DNA of 24,034 nt from a virus: positions 1 to 24,034 of the IMG/VR virus record IMGVR_UViG_3300032240_000959; one strand, given 5' to 3'. This document shows positions 15,518 to 22,734 of this stretch, in pieces. The translations under genes were made by a program, and so were the position numbers. The first letter of the stretch is position 1. Every line of letters starts with the position of its first letter. The notes under the pieces were generated by a model. It was not told the DNA's origin. It did no database searches and saw only the letters and a program-made list of their open reading frames with translations.

Positions 15518-16237
15518 ATGAATTCTTTGTTTTGTTCTTATAATATGGATGTAGATAAGGCCTACATCATTCGAGTTAAAGATAATAAAAAATCTGAAGA
15601 TGTAGCCTTACGATGTGCTGAATCATGTAAAAAAATAGAAATGCCTTTTGAATATTGGGATGCTTACGATGGTTACTCACATCGTATTAAAGAACCTGAA
15701 CATTCCAAAAATAGTTCTGTAATGAAAATGATTAAAGTTACAGACCATTATATGACTAGAGGTGAAGTTGCTTGTGCATTGTCCCATATTTCATTGTGGG
15801 CTAAATGTGTTGAACAAGACCAACCATTGGTAATTTTAGAACATGATGCAGTAATGGTACAACCATATCTCAAACACGCAGTATTTAATTCAATTGCATA
15901 TCTAGGTAATAATGAGCAGGTCAATGGTGGTTGGCCAATTCTACCAACACCTACACATGCTTCAGAAGGTCCAAATTATCATTTTATTTGTAGGGCTCAT
16001 GCGTATGCAATTGATCCTGCTGTAGCAAAAAATATGATTGCTCATGTAATTAAATTTGGTCTTACTGCACCACTAGATATTATTGTTCGTGCTGATATAT
16101 TTCCAATTCATCAAATGGGTGTTTATGCCTATGATGTTAAAGAAAAAGATGAAGAAACCGGTGAGTTAAAAACAACCATACTTGGTAGACCTTTGAGTGG
16201 TAGAACAACTGAACGTAATGATAGGTTAGAGAAATGA
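15518..16237 (+). CDS. GT25-like glycosyltransferase
   Basis: A 239-aa protein resembling glycosyltransferase family 25 (LPS-biosynthesis type). It has YIIRVKDN near the N-terminus (16-23), a WDAYDG segment (47-52), and TRGEVACALSHISLWAKCVE (80-99) followed by LVILEHDAVM (104-113), which corresponds to the family's LILEDDV acidic motif. The middle acidic residue is His here (EHD), so activity or metal use may differ. HAYAIDPAVAKNMI (residues 166-179) matches the later family region. The start at 15518 has a weak GAAAG site; an alternative ATG at 15545 would remove nine residues. The gene ends in ATGA overlap with the methyltransferase. The acceptor and donor sugar are unknown. Confidence 0.75.
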   Translation: MNSLFCSYNMDVDKAYIIRVKDNKKSEDVALRCAESCKKIEMPFEYWDAYDGYSHRIKEPEHSKNSSVMKMIKVTDHYMTRGEVACALSHISLWAKCVEQDQPLVILEHDAVMVQPYLKHAVFNSIAYLGNNEQVNGGWPILPTPTHASEGPNYHFICRAHAYAIDPAVAKNMIAHVIKFGLTAPLDIIVRADIFPIHQMGVYAYDVKEKDEETGELKTTILGRPLSGRTTERNDRLEK

Positions 16238-16833
16238 AATATACTGTAATGTTCCATGAGTTTACGCAAAGAAGTATACAACAATTTATTGGCATGTATG
16301 GTTCACCAAAGACTGTAATTGAGATTGGTTGTTTTGAAGGACACACCACATTTGGTTTAACTGAGATGATGGTACAATCCAATTCAAATTACAAGCACTA
16401 TGCAATTGATCCATATGATATGTCTGATGATTTACCATTAGATGTTTTAAATGAAGCCGGTCAGTTGTTTATGTCCAATTTGAAAGAATTCAAATACAAA
16501 GATAATGTAGAGTTTATTCACGACACATCTTGGAATGGATTATTAAAACTACTACATCGTGGTGTCAAAGCAGATTTAATCTATATTGATGGTGACCACA
16601 GAGCAGAAACGGTACTAGAAGATTTGGTTTTGAGTTTTAATTTGATTGATGTTGGTGGAGTTATTCTTTGTGATGACTGTGTGTCATGGAAACACCAAGA
16701 TAAAGACAAACGGTTCAATCTTCAATCTTCACCAAAATTAGCCGTTGATAATTTTATTCAATGTAATTGGGATAAAGTGGAAGTATTAACACTTAACAAT
16801 GGTTATCAAACTGCTTTTAGAAAACTAAAATGA
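16234..16833 (+). CDS. Class I SAM-dependent methyltransferase
   Basis: A 199-aa protein with a Rossmann-type methyltransferase core: motif I VIEIGCFEGHTT (28-39), the acidic end of the second strand in YAIDPYD (57-62), and DLIYIDGDHRAETVLEDL (114-131) followed by GGVILCDDC (141-149). This layout matches the Methyltransf_24-type family often found in sugar or surface-polysaccharide clusters. Its ATG overlaps the stop of the GT25-like gene as ATGA, and its own stop overlaps the next start the same way, so the three are translationally coupled. The substrate cannot be told; a sugar of the same glycan or a protein side chain are both possible. Confidence 0.8.
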   Translation: MKYTVMFHEFTQRSIQQFIGMYGSPKTVIEIGCFEGHTTFGLTEMMVQSNSNYKHYAIDPYDMSDDLPLDVLNEAGQLFMSNLKEFKYKDNVEFIHDTSWNGLLKLLHRGVKADLIYIDGDHRAETVLEDLVLSFNLIDVGGVILCDDCVSWKHQDKDKRFNLQSSPKLAVDNFIQCNWDKVEVLTLNNGYQTAFRKLK

Positions 16834-17663
16834 TTCACGTTGTATTGAGAACCTGTAACAGAACTTCATTACAGTCGGATAGAATAGTTAATAAATCGGA
16901 ATGTATTCTCAGATGTTTGAATTCCATTATTATTAATCTTAAAAATATACCAGAAAAAACATTACATATTGTTGATGATAATTCTTCTATTGATTTTCAA
17001 GACATATTAAAAGAACTTATTCGGCCACATGATTATGTAACCATTGATTTTTTACCGGCAAGAAATCAAGAAGGTTTATCTGCAAAGAAAAAATCTAGGT
17101 ATTCTGTTGAGATAGCTTACAAACATATCTATAATTTACCTGATGATGACCTGGTATACATTGTGGAGGATGATTATCTACATTTCCCTAATTCTATTGA
17201 GGAAATGATTAATTCTTGGAACTATCTTTCAAACATCACTGGTTTAGAAGTAGGTATTTTTCCACAAGATTTTAATCAATTATATTATCATCCAAACAAT
17301 CCACACAACGACACTTATTTTAGGCCTTGTCTTGTTGTTCCAACAGAGCATAGATACTATAGAAGCACATGGTACACACAAGAATCATTTATGGTTCAAT
17401 CAAAAATATTTAAAAAGTATAAAGAACATTTTGATTCGTTGTTAATTATTGGTGAAGAAGATCATCATTGGGAAGGCAATACCATCTCTGCGGTGTGGAA
17501 TAAACCAGAATTTAAAATGTTTATGCCAATTGGTTCTTTAGTAATACACATGTCAAACAAAATGGACATTCCATTCTTTGTAACAAAGGAAGATGTAATC
17601 AATTTATGGAAACAAAACGAAACATATTGGTCGTTGGAACAGGATTCTCAGGTTCAGTTATAG
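16830..17663 (+). CDS. GT2-like (GT-A fold) glycosyltransferase
   Basis: A 277-aa protein. The N-terminus reads IHVVLRTCNR (2-11), the usual first strand of a GT-A enzyme, then LHIVDDNSS (45-53) for nucleotide binding. DLVYIVEDDYLHFPNS (107-122) holds the acidic EDD triad in place of DXD. Lengthwise it is a plain single-domain enzyme. The start overlaps the methyltransferase stop (ATGA). The last 58 bases overlap the start of the UDP-galactopyranose mutase gene in another frame. It may use UDP-galactofuranose made by its neighbour, but that rests on adjacency alone. Confidence 0.75.
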   Translation: MIHVVLRTCNRTSLQSDRIVNKSECILRCLNSIIINLKNIPEKTLHIVDDNSSIDFQDILKELIRPHDYVTIDFLPARNQEGLSAKKKSRYSVEIAYKHIYNLPDDDLVYIVEDDYLHFPNSIEEMINSWNYLSNITGLEVGIFPQDFNQLYYHPNNPHNDTYFRPCLVVPTEHRYYRSTWYTQESFMVQSKIFKKYKEHFDSLLIIGEEDHHWEGNTISAVWNKPEFKMFMPIGSLVIHMSNKMDIPFFVTKEDVINLWKQNETYWSLEQDSQVQL

Positions 17664-18601
17664 CCAGAGAACTGGCAAATAAAGATTACAAAGTTACCAT
17701 AATTGACCAGAGAGTCCATATTGGCGGCAACTGTTATGATGAGATGGTTAATGGTGTTTTAGTTCATCGCTACGGTCCACATATCTTACACACGAATAAC
17801 AGTAAAGTATTTGAATGGTTATCTCAATACACTCAATGGATTCCATATCAACACAAAGTCAAAGCATACCACAAAGGTCAGTTCTTAACCTTACCACCTA
17901 ATCAAGAAACACAAAAAATTCTTGGTAATAAATTATTCGAAACTCTCTATGCGCCTTATTCCAAAAAGATGTGGGGCTTGCCAATTGAAAAAATAGATGA
18001 TACCATATTGAATCGTGTTAAAGTAAGAGATGACTTAAATGAGTTGTATTTTCCAAATGATACTTACCAATATTTACCCAAAGGAGGATACAAAAAACTC
18101 TTTGATAACATATTGAATCATAAAAATATTAAAGTAATATTGAATACCAAATTTAATAAAAATATGGAGAAAGATTATGATTACATATTCAACTCTATGG
18201 CCATCGATGAGTATTATGATTATTGTTATGGTGAATTACCATACAGGTCTATTAAATTTCATTCATCCAAAATATCTTATTTTAATATGCCAACGGCAGT
18301 AGTTAATTTTACGGATGATGGACCATTTACTCGTATTACAAAATGGTCTTTATTTCCCGAACATGGCACAGGTGAAAGATATACATTAGAAGAACCTTGT
18401 GATTACAAAGACAATAACATGGAACGATATTATCCAGTTAAAGATTCTGATGGTTTTAATAGAGAGATATATAATAAGTATAAGGACATAAAAAACGATA
18501 AGGTCCAGTTTATTGGTAGGTGTGGCCTATATGTTTATATTGATATGGATATGGCAATTAGTTCATCATTAGCAGTAGTTGATAATTTTATTAAGGAGTG
18601 A
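17606..18601 (+). CDS. glf: UDP-galactopyranose mutase
   Basis: A 331-aa flavoenzyme interconverting UDP-galactopyranose and UDP-galactofuranose. The FAD-binding start is ILVVGTGFSGSVIAREL (7-23), then TIIDQRVHIGGNCYD (31-45) and YGPHILHT (56-63). Substrate-site residues are retained: Trp in YSKKMWGLP (118-126), Arg in NRVKVRDD (136-143), Tyr residues in FPNDTYQYLPKGGY (149-162), and Arg305 plus Asp313 in GRCGLYVYIDMDMAI (304-318). In the last motif a Val stands where many bacterial enzymes have a second Arg. It is somewhat shorter than bacterial homologues of about 370 aa. The FAD motif begins at residue 11, so the start cannot be much later, which makes the 58-base overlap with the preceding gene real. 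Confidence 0.92.
   Translation: METKRNILVVGTGFSGSVIARELANKDYKVTIIDQRVHIGGNCYDEMVNGVLVHRYGPHILHTNNSKVFEWLSQYTQWIPYQHKVKAYHKGQFLTLPPNQETQKILGNKLFETLYAPYSKKMWGLPIEKIDDTILNRVKVRDDLNELYFPNDTYQYLPKGGYKKLFDNILNHKNIKVILNTKFNKNMEKDYDYIFNSMAIDEYYDYCYGELPYRSIKFHSSKISYFNMPTAVVNFTDDGPFTRITKWSLFPEHGTGERYTLEEPCDYKDNNMERYYPVKDSDGFNREIYNKYKDIKNDKVQFIGRCGLYVYIDMDMAISSSLAVVDNFIKE
18593..18598 (+). promoter_or_regulatory. Ribosome binding site fixing the start at 18604
   Basis: AAGGAG lies five bases before ATG at 18604. It favours that ATG over the in-frame GTG at 18598, which overlaps this site. Confidence 0.75.
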
Positions 18602-18603
18602 AT

Positions 18604-19440
18604 ATGCAAAAGATTTTGATTATGGGATTACCAGGTTCCGGTAAAACATATTTGGCCAAAGCATTAAAAAAGTACCTTGAAGAACACGGTGAAATCAGTT
18701 ATTCTCGAGCATTAAATGAACACATTGGTGATTTTGGTTGCCAAGTTAAATGGTTTAATGCTGATGAAGTTCGTAAGAAATATAATGATTGGGATTTTAC
18801 AGACGCTGGTCGTATTCGCCAATCATTAAGAATGGCACAGTTTGCTTTGGAATCTGGTGGTGATTATGTTATCTGTGATTTTGTGGCACCATTGGTAGAG
18901 ATGAGAAACAACTTCAAAGCAGATTGGACTATTTGGATGGACACCATTGACAAAGGTCGTTTTGAAGATACTAACAAAGCATTTATTCCACCAGAAGTAT
19001 ATGACTTCCGTGTAACAGAACAAAATGCTGAAAAATGGGCTGAATTCATTGGTAATCATATCATTGAGAATCGTAGGCGTCCAACATTTGACTGGCAAAG
19101 AGAAACTGTACAGATGTTAGGTCGTTGGCAACCATGGCATGCTGGCCATAGAGCCTTATTTGAAAGGTCTATTGCCAAAACTGGACAAGTGGTTATTCAA
19201 ATCCGTGACTGCCAAGGATGGCAAGGTTCTAATCCTTTTGCGATTGAACAAGTTAAATTTTATATTCGTAGAGATTTGGATCCATTATTTCAAGGTCAAT
19301 ATGAGATTCAAGTAGTGCCTAACATCGTAAATATTACATATGGCCGTGATGTTGGTTATAAAATTGAACAGGAAACATTTGATGATGCAATACATTCAAT
19401 CTCTGCTACAAAAATTCGTAAGGAATTAGGAATTGAGTGA
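18604..19440 (+). CDS. APS-kinase-like / HxGH nucleotidyltransferase fusion
   Basis: A 278-aa two-domain enzyme. Residues 1-150 are a P-loop kinase of APS-kinase type: GLPGSGKT (8-15), FNADEVRKKYNDWDF (51-65), then AGRIRQSLRMA and GDYVICDFVAPLVEMR, giving the order seen in CysC-like enzymes. Residues about 167-278 are a nucleotidyltransferase: MLGRWQPWHAGH (171-182) with the HxGH motif, SNPFAIEQVKFYI (209-221) and SISATKIR (265-272). The C-terminal motifs look nearest to NadM-type NMN adenylyltransferase. Kinase followed by an HxGH domain is also the order in animal PAPS synthase, whose second domain is ATP sulfurylase. So the product may be PAPS, fitting the sulfotransferase upstream, or the protein may serve NAD salvage. 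It touches the genes on both sides. Confidence 0.8.
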   Translation: MQKILIMGLPGSGKTYLAKALKKYLEEHGEISYSRALNEHIGDFGCQVKWFNADEVRKKYNDWDFTDAGRIRQSLRMAQFALESGGDYVICDFVAPLVEMRNNFKADWTIWMDTIDKGRFEDTNKAFIPPEVYDFRVTEQNAEKWAEFIGNHIIENRRRPTFDWQRETVQMLGRWQPWHAGHRALFERSIAKTGQVVIQIRDCQGWQGSNPFAIEQVKFYIRRDLDPLFQGQYEIQVVPNIVNITYGRDVGYKIEQETFDDAIHSISATKIRKELGIE

Positions 19441-19636
19441 TACACCAGTAAGAAGTTTAGCTAAAGCGGTATCATGGAGAATAACAGGTACGATTGATAC
19501 CTTTTTGGTTTCTTGGTTTATCACTGGCCAGCTTCTTTTGGCTAGTGGTATAGCCTTTACCGAAATCATGACCAAAGTGTTTTTGTTCTGGTTTCACGAA
19601 AGGGTATGGAATAAAGTTAAATGGGGCAAGGCATAA
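19433..19636 (+). CDS. DUF2061-type small membrane protein
   Basis: A 67-aa protein that matches the DUF2061 family almost end to end: RSLAKAVSWRITGTIDTF (7-24), a hydrophobic span, GIAFTEIMTKVFLFWFHERV (39-58) and WNKVKWG near the end. Two membrane helices are likely, at about 20-36 and 38-55. It starts at TTG, eight bases inside the end of the preceding gene, with AAGGAA seven bases upstream; no ATG is available in frame before the conserved start. Function of the family is unknown. I recall it lying beside sulfate-activation genes in bacteria, which would suit its place after the APS-kinase-like gene, but I cannot check that here. Confidence 0.85.
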   Translation: MSDTPVRSLAKAVSWRITGTIDTFLVSWFITGQLLLASGIAFTEIMTKVFLFWFHERVWNKVKWGKA

Positions 19637-19639
19637 ATA
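19632..19639 (+). promoter_or_regulatory. T4-type late promoter before gene 13
   Basis: CATAAATA overlaps the stop of the DUF2061 gene and sits 21 bases before the ATG of gene 13, which has a strong AGGAGG site at 19650-19655. The octamer is identical to the one at 31-38. Spacing fits a late transcript of neck and terminase genes starting near 19648. Confidence 0.6.
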
Positions 19640-19660
19640 CCTTAATCATAGGAGGTTAAT

Positions 19661-20434
19661 ATGCCGGCCGTAACAAGTAGAGCAACTTTAAAAGATTACT
19701 GTTTAAGAAGATTAGGTTTCCCTGTCATTGAAATCAATGTTGATGATGACCAGCTGGAAGACCGAATTGATGATGCCATTCAATATTGGCAAGACTATCA
19801 TTTTGATGGCTTACAAAAAGTTTATTATATTAAACGTGTAGATGCCACAGACATTAATAACAAATACATCGATTTAAACAATGTGGTAGATTCTGCCAAT
19901 GTTCCTTTGGACATTGTTGGGGTTACTCGTATATTTCCACTTCAAGATTCTCAGGCAACCATTAATATGTTTGACCTTAGATATCAACTTCGTCTAAACG
20001 AACTCTACGATTTTACCTCCGCATCTTACGTCAACTATACTTTGACACAGCAACATTTACGTTCATTGGAAATGTTGTTTACTGGAGAAGTTCCTATTCG
20101 TTTCCAAAGACACATGAAAAAACTATTGATTGATTGGGCATGGGGAGCATCCGAAGCACCATCAGGTACTATTGTTATTGCCGAATGTTATGCAACGATT
20201 GATGCCACAATTTATAACAGAGTGTGGAATGATCGTTGGATTAAAGAGTATGCTACTGCATTAATCAAGAGAACTTGGGCTAATAATCTTAAAAAATTCT
20301 CAGGTTTACAATTACCTGGTGGCGTTACACTTAACGGTGATAAAATTTACGAAGAAGCGGTAGAAGAAATTAAAATGCTTGAAGAACAAATGGAAGTACA
20401 ATACGGCGCACCTTTGGAGTTTTTCTTAAACTAA
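19661..20434 (+). CDS. 13: gp13 neck (head completion) protein
   Basis: A 257-aa protein recognised as T4 gp13-like by SRATLKDYCLRRLGFPVIEI (5-24), the acidic DDDQLEDRIDDAIQYWQDYH (28-47) and an RFQRHMKKLLIDWAWGASEA segment (residues 147-166). It closes the filled head at the portal and forms the neck with gp14. A strong ribosome site and a late-promoter octamer precede it, marking the start of the conserved morphogenesis operon. Gene 14 follows after a single base. Confidence 0.93.
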   Translation: MPAVTSRATLKDYCLRRLGFPVIEINVDDDQLEDRIDDAIQYWQDYHFDGLQKVYYIKRVDATDINNKYIDLNNVVDSANVPLDIVGVTRIFPLQDSQATINMFDLRYQLRLNELYDFTSASYVNYTLTQQHLRSLEMLFTGEVPIRFQRHMKKLLIDWAWGASEAPSGTIVIAECYATIDATIYNRVWNDRWIKEYATALIKRTWANNLKKFSGLQLPGGVTLNGDKIYEEAVEEIKMLEEQMEVQYGAPLEFFLN

Positions 20435-20435
20435 C

Positions 20436-21323
20436 ATGCCAACATCAGTTTATTTTAATAATTATAACTCCAATGCCGAGCAAAGAGTTATAGAAGATTT
20501 AATTGTAGAGTCCATGAAAATCATGGGCTTTGATGCGTTCTATTGTCCAAATGACAATGATCAAGCTCGTGACCTTTTATATGGTGAAGATCCAGTTAAA
20601 AAGTTTCAGTCGGCTTTTCCATTAGAAATGTATCTTTCTTCTGACCCATTAGACTACCTAGGTCAACAAGAATTCTTTTCTAAATTTGGTTTAGAAATTA
20701 AAGACGTTGTTAAAGTAATGATATCAAGAAGGTCTTTCCAACAAAGGGTTCCACAAAATACCTTTAATAGACCAAGAGAAGGTGATTTAATTTATATACC
20801 TTTCTTAAATGGTACCGGTGAATTATACGAAATTACTTTTACTGAACAATCTAAAGATATGCACATGCTTGGAAGAAAACAACCATATTTTTATGAACTT
20901 AGATTAGAGAAATTTAAATATTCACAAGAAATTGTTGCTACAGGCATGGATGATATTGACCATATTGTTAATGATTCTGCTTACATGATTAAGTTAAATA
21001 CCAATACTGGAAATGGAAATAATTATATTATACACGAAACAGTATATCAAGCAGCTGATCAAACTCAAGCCAATGCTACAGCAGTTGCTATTGTTCAAAC
21101 ATGGAGTGCAGCAAACAATCAACTAATGGTAAGTAATATTTCTGGTGAATTTATTAATAATCAAATTATTATTGGTGTATCAAGCAACGCAAGACATACT
21201 TTGTTAAATTTTGATCCATTATTAGATAATTCATTCAATGAAACATATAGTAATAAACTTTTACAAACAGAAGCTAATTCAATTGTTAATTTCTCTGAAA
21301 CTAATCCATTTGGTACTTTATAA
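20436..21323 (+). CDS. 14: gp14 neck protein with inserted beta domain
   Basis: A 295-aa T4 gp14-like neck protein: the N-terminus PTSVYFNNYNSNAEQRVIED (2-21), GFDAFYCPND (31-40) and KVMISRRSFQQR (93-104) are typical. It works with gp13 to make the neck to which the tail joins. It is longer than T4 gp14 (about 256 aa); the extra length lies in residues about 185-258, a beta domain with HETVYQ, SNISGEF and GVSSNARH that resembles one in the adjacent gp15. The start lies just after the gp13 stop without a ribosome site, and the stop overlaps the gp15 start by one base, so coupling is likely. Confidence 0.92.
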   Translation: MPTSVYFNNYNSNAEQRVIEDLIVESMKIMGFDAFYCPNDNDQARDLLYGEDPVKKFQSAFPLEMYLSSDPLDYLGQQEFFSKFGLEIKDVVKVMISRRSFQQRVPQNTFNRPREGDLIYIPFLNGTGELYEITFTEQSKDMHMLGRKQPYFYELRLEKFKYSQEIVATGMDDIDHIVNDSAYMIKLNTNTGNGNNYIIHETVYQAADQTQANATAVAIVQTWSAANNQLMVSNISGEFINNQIIIGVSSNARHTLLNFDPLLDNSFNETYSNKLLQTEANSIVNFSETNPFGTL

Positions 21324-22318
21324 TGTCTACACCAACATATAATAGAATTATTCGTAAACTGGTTGTAGGCTTTGGTAATCTTTTTAAAGACCTTACTTTG
21401 GTTCGTTACAATCCAGATTTAACTGAAGCTGAAAGAGTTTTAGTTCCTATTGTATATGCAACAAAAGAATTTTATGTAAGACGTTTAGAAGATGATCCAG
21501 ATTTAAGTAAAAAAATACAAACAGCATTACCAAGAATGTCATTTGAAATGTCAGGTCTTACTTATGATGCTTCTAGAAAACAGAATACTAATTTTAAACA
21601 ATTTGCCAAAACAACTTCTGGTGTGGTATCACAATATAATCCAGTACCATACAATTTTGATTTTAATCTTTATTTGTATGTTCGTAATATTGAAGATGCC
21701 ACACAACTTATTGAACATATACTTTCTTATTTTACTCCAGATTATACTATTAAATTAAATTTAATTCCAGAAATGGGGATTACTAAAGAAGTTCCAATTA
21801 TTTTAAATTCAACATCATCAGATATCATTTATGAAGGTGATAAAAATAATGATACTAGGATGATTATTTGGACTTTAAACTTTACAGTTAAAGGATTTAT
21901 ATTTGGTAAAATTACTCAAACCGGATTAATTAAAACATCCATTACAAATATTCTTAATCAAATTTCACCTGATGATACTGTCGTGTTTAATATGGCAAAT
22001 ACAGGTACAGGAACATATCAAACAGGTGAAACTGTATATCAAGGATATTCTTCAGGTACGGCAACAGCAACTGGTAAAGTTGTTGTTTGGTCCAACAACA
22101 CTTTACATTTGACTAATATAAATGGAAACTTCATTTCTTCTATTCCTATTTGGGGTACTATTTCTAATGCTAATTATAATTTTACTGGATATAATGTAAC
22201 ATCTAAACGGCCAGAAGATTTAGCAAAAATTATTGTTGTGCCTAATCCAACAACGGCCAACTCTAATGGTCCTTACACTTATACAACAACCATAACGGAG
22301 TTTCCTAATATATCATGA
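21323..22318 (+). CDS. 15: gp15 tail sheath stabiliser / tail completion protein
   Basis: A 331-aa T4 gp15-like protein that caps the tail at its head-proximal end. It shows NRIIRKLVVGFGNLFKDLTL (7-26), VPIVYATKEFYVRRLEDDPD (41-60), LPRMSFEMSGLTYDASRKQN (69-88) and the later VKGFIFGKI core. T4 gp15 is about 272 aa; the surplus corresponds to residues about 226-291, a beta domain (GETVYQGY, TNINGNF, TISNANY) like the one in gp14. The last 30 residues are polar and end in ITEFPNIS. It overlaps both neighbours by 1 and 4 bases. Confidence 0.92.
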   Translation: MSTPTYNRIIRKLVVGFGNLFKDLTLVRYNPDLTEAERVLVPIVYATKEFYVRRLEDDPDLSKKIQTALPRMSFEMSGLTYDASRKQNTNFKQFAKTTSGVVSQYNPVPYNFDFNLYLYVRNIEDATQLIEHILSYFTPDYTIKLNLIPEMGITKEVPIILNSTSSDIIYEGDKNNDTRMIIWTLNFTVKGFIFGKITQTGLIKTSITNILNQISPDDTVVFNMANTGTGTYQTGETVYQGYSSGTATATGKVVVWSNNTLHLTNINGNFISSIPIWGTISNANYNFTGYNVTSKRPEDLAKIIVVPNPTTANSNGPYTYTTTITEFPNIS

Positions 22319-22734
22319 ACAATTTTGAAAAATCTATGGCAGAAGTATTTGATGTAACACCTACAGTAGTTGAAGAAAAGAAAAAAGAAATTTTACCTTC
22401 TGTTAAAGATGACAAAGAACAAGAACTTCAACAAGATTTAACTGATGCCTATGAACAGTCTAAAGAAAATCTACAAGGTATTATTGACCAAGGTAAAGAA
22501 GCCATGGGAGAAATACTAGAGATTGCCAAGGCCGGTCAGCACCCAAGAGCATTCGAAGTATATGGAACTTTACTTAAAAATATGGTAGATGCCAACAAAG
22601 AACTTCTTGCCATTCAAAAACAAATTCGTGAGATGGAAGGAATCAAAAAAGATTCTGCTGCCACAAATATTGACAAAGCCATTTTTATTGGTTCAACTGC
22701 TGAGTTAAACAAACTCATTAAAGGCAAAGAGTAA
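22315..22734 (+). CDS. 16: gp16 terminase small subunit
   Basis: A 139-aa, highly charged and mostly helical protein in the T4 gene 16 position. Residues 35-60 are acidic coiled-coil-like, followed by AKAGQHPRAFEVYGTLLKNM (71-90) and VDANKELLAIQKQIREMEG, the conserved core of T4-like small terminases. It regulates the large subunit during DNA packaging. The ATG overlaps the gp15 stop, and the stop shares one base with the gp17 start. A typical length for cyanophage-type gp16 and slightly shorter than T4's. Confidence 0.88.
   Translation: MNNFEKSMAEVFDVTPTVVEEKKKEILPSVKDDKEQELQQDLTDAYEQSKENLQGIIDQGKEAMGEILEIAKAGQHPRAFEVYGTLLKNMVDANKELLAIQKQIREMEGIKKDSAATNIDKAIFIGSTAELNKLIKGKE

Noticed and set aside
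17606-17663. GT2-like and mutase genes as one frameshifted fusion
   Set aside because: Each has complete family motifs and its own start and stop; the frame change lies outside both cores.
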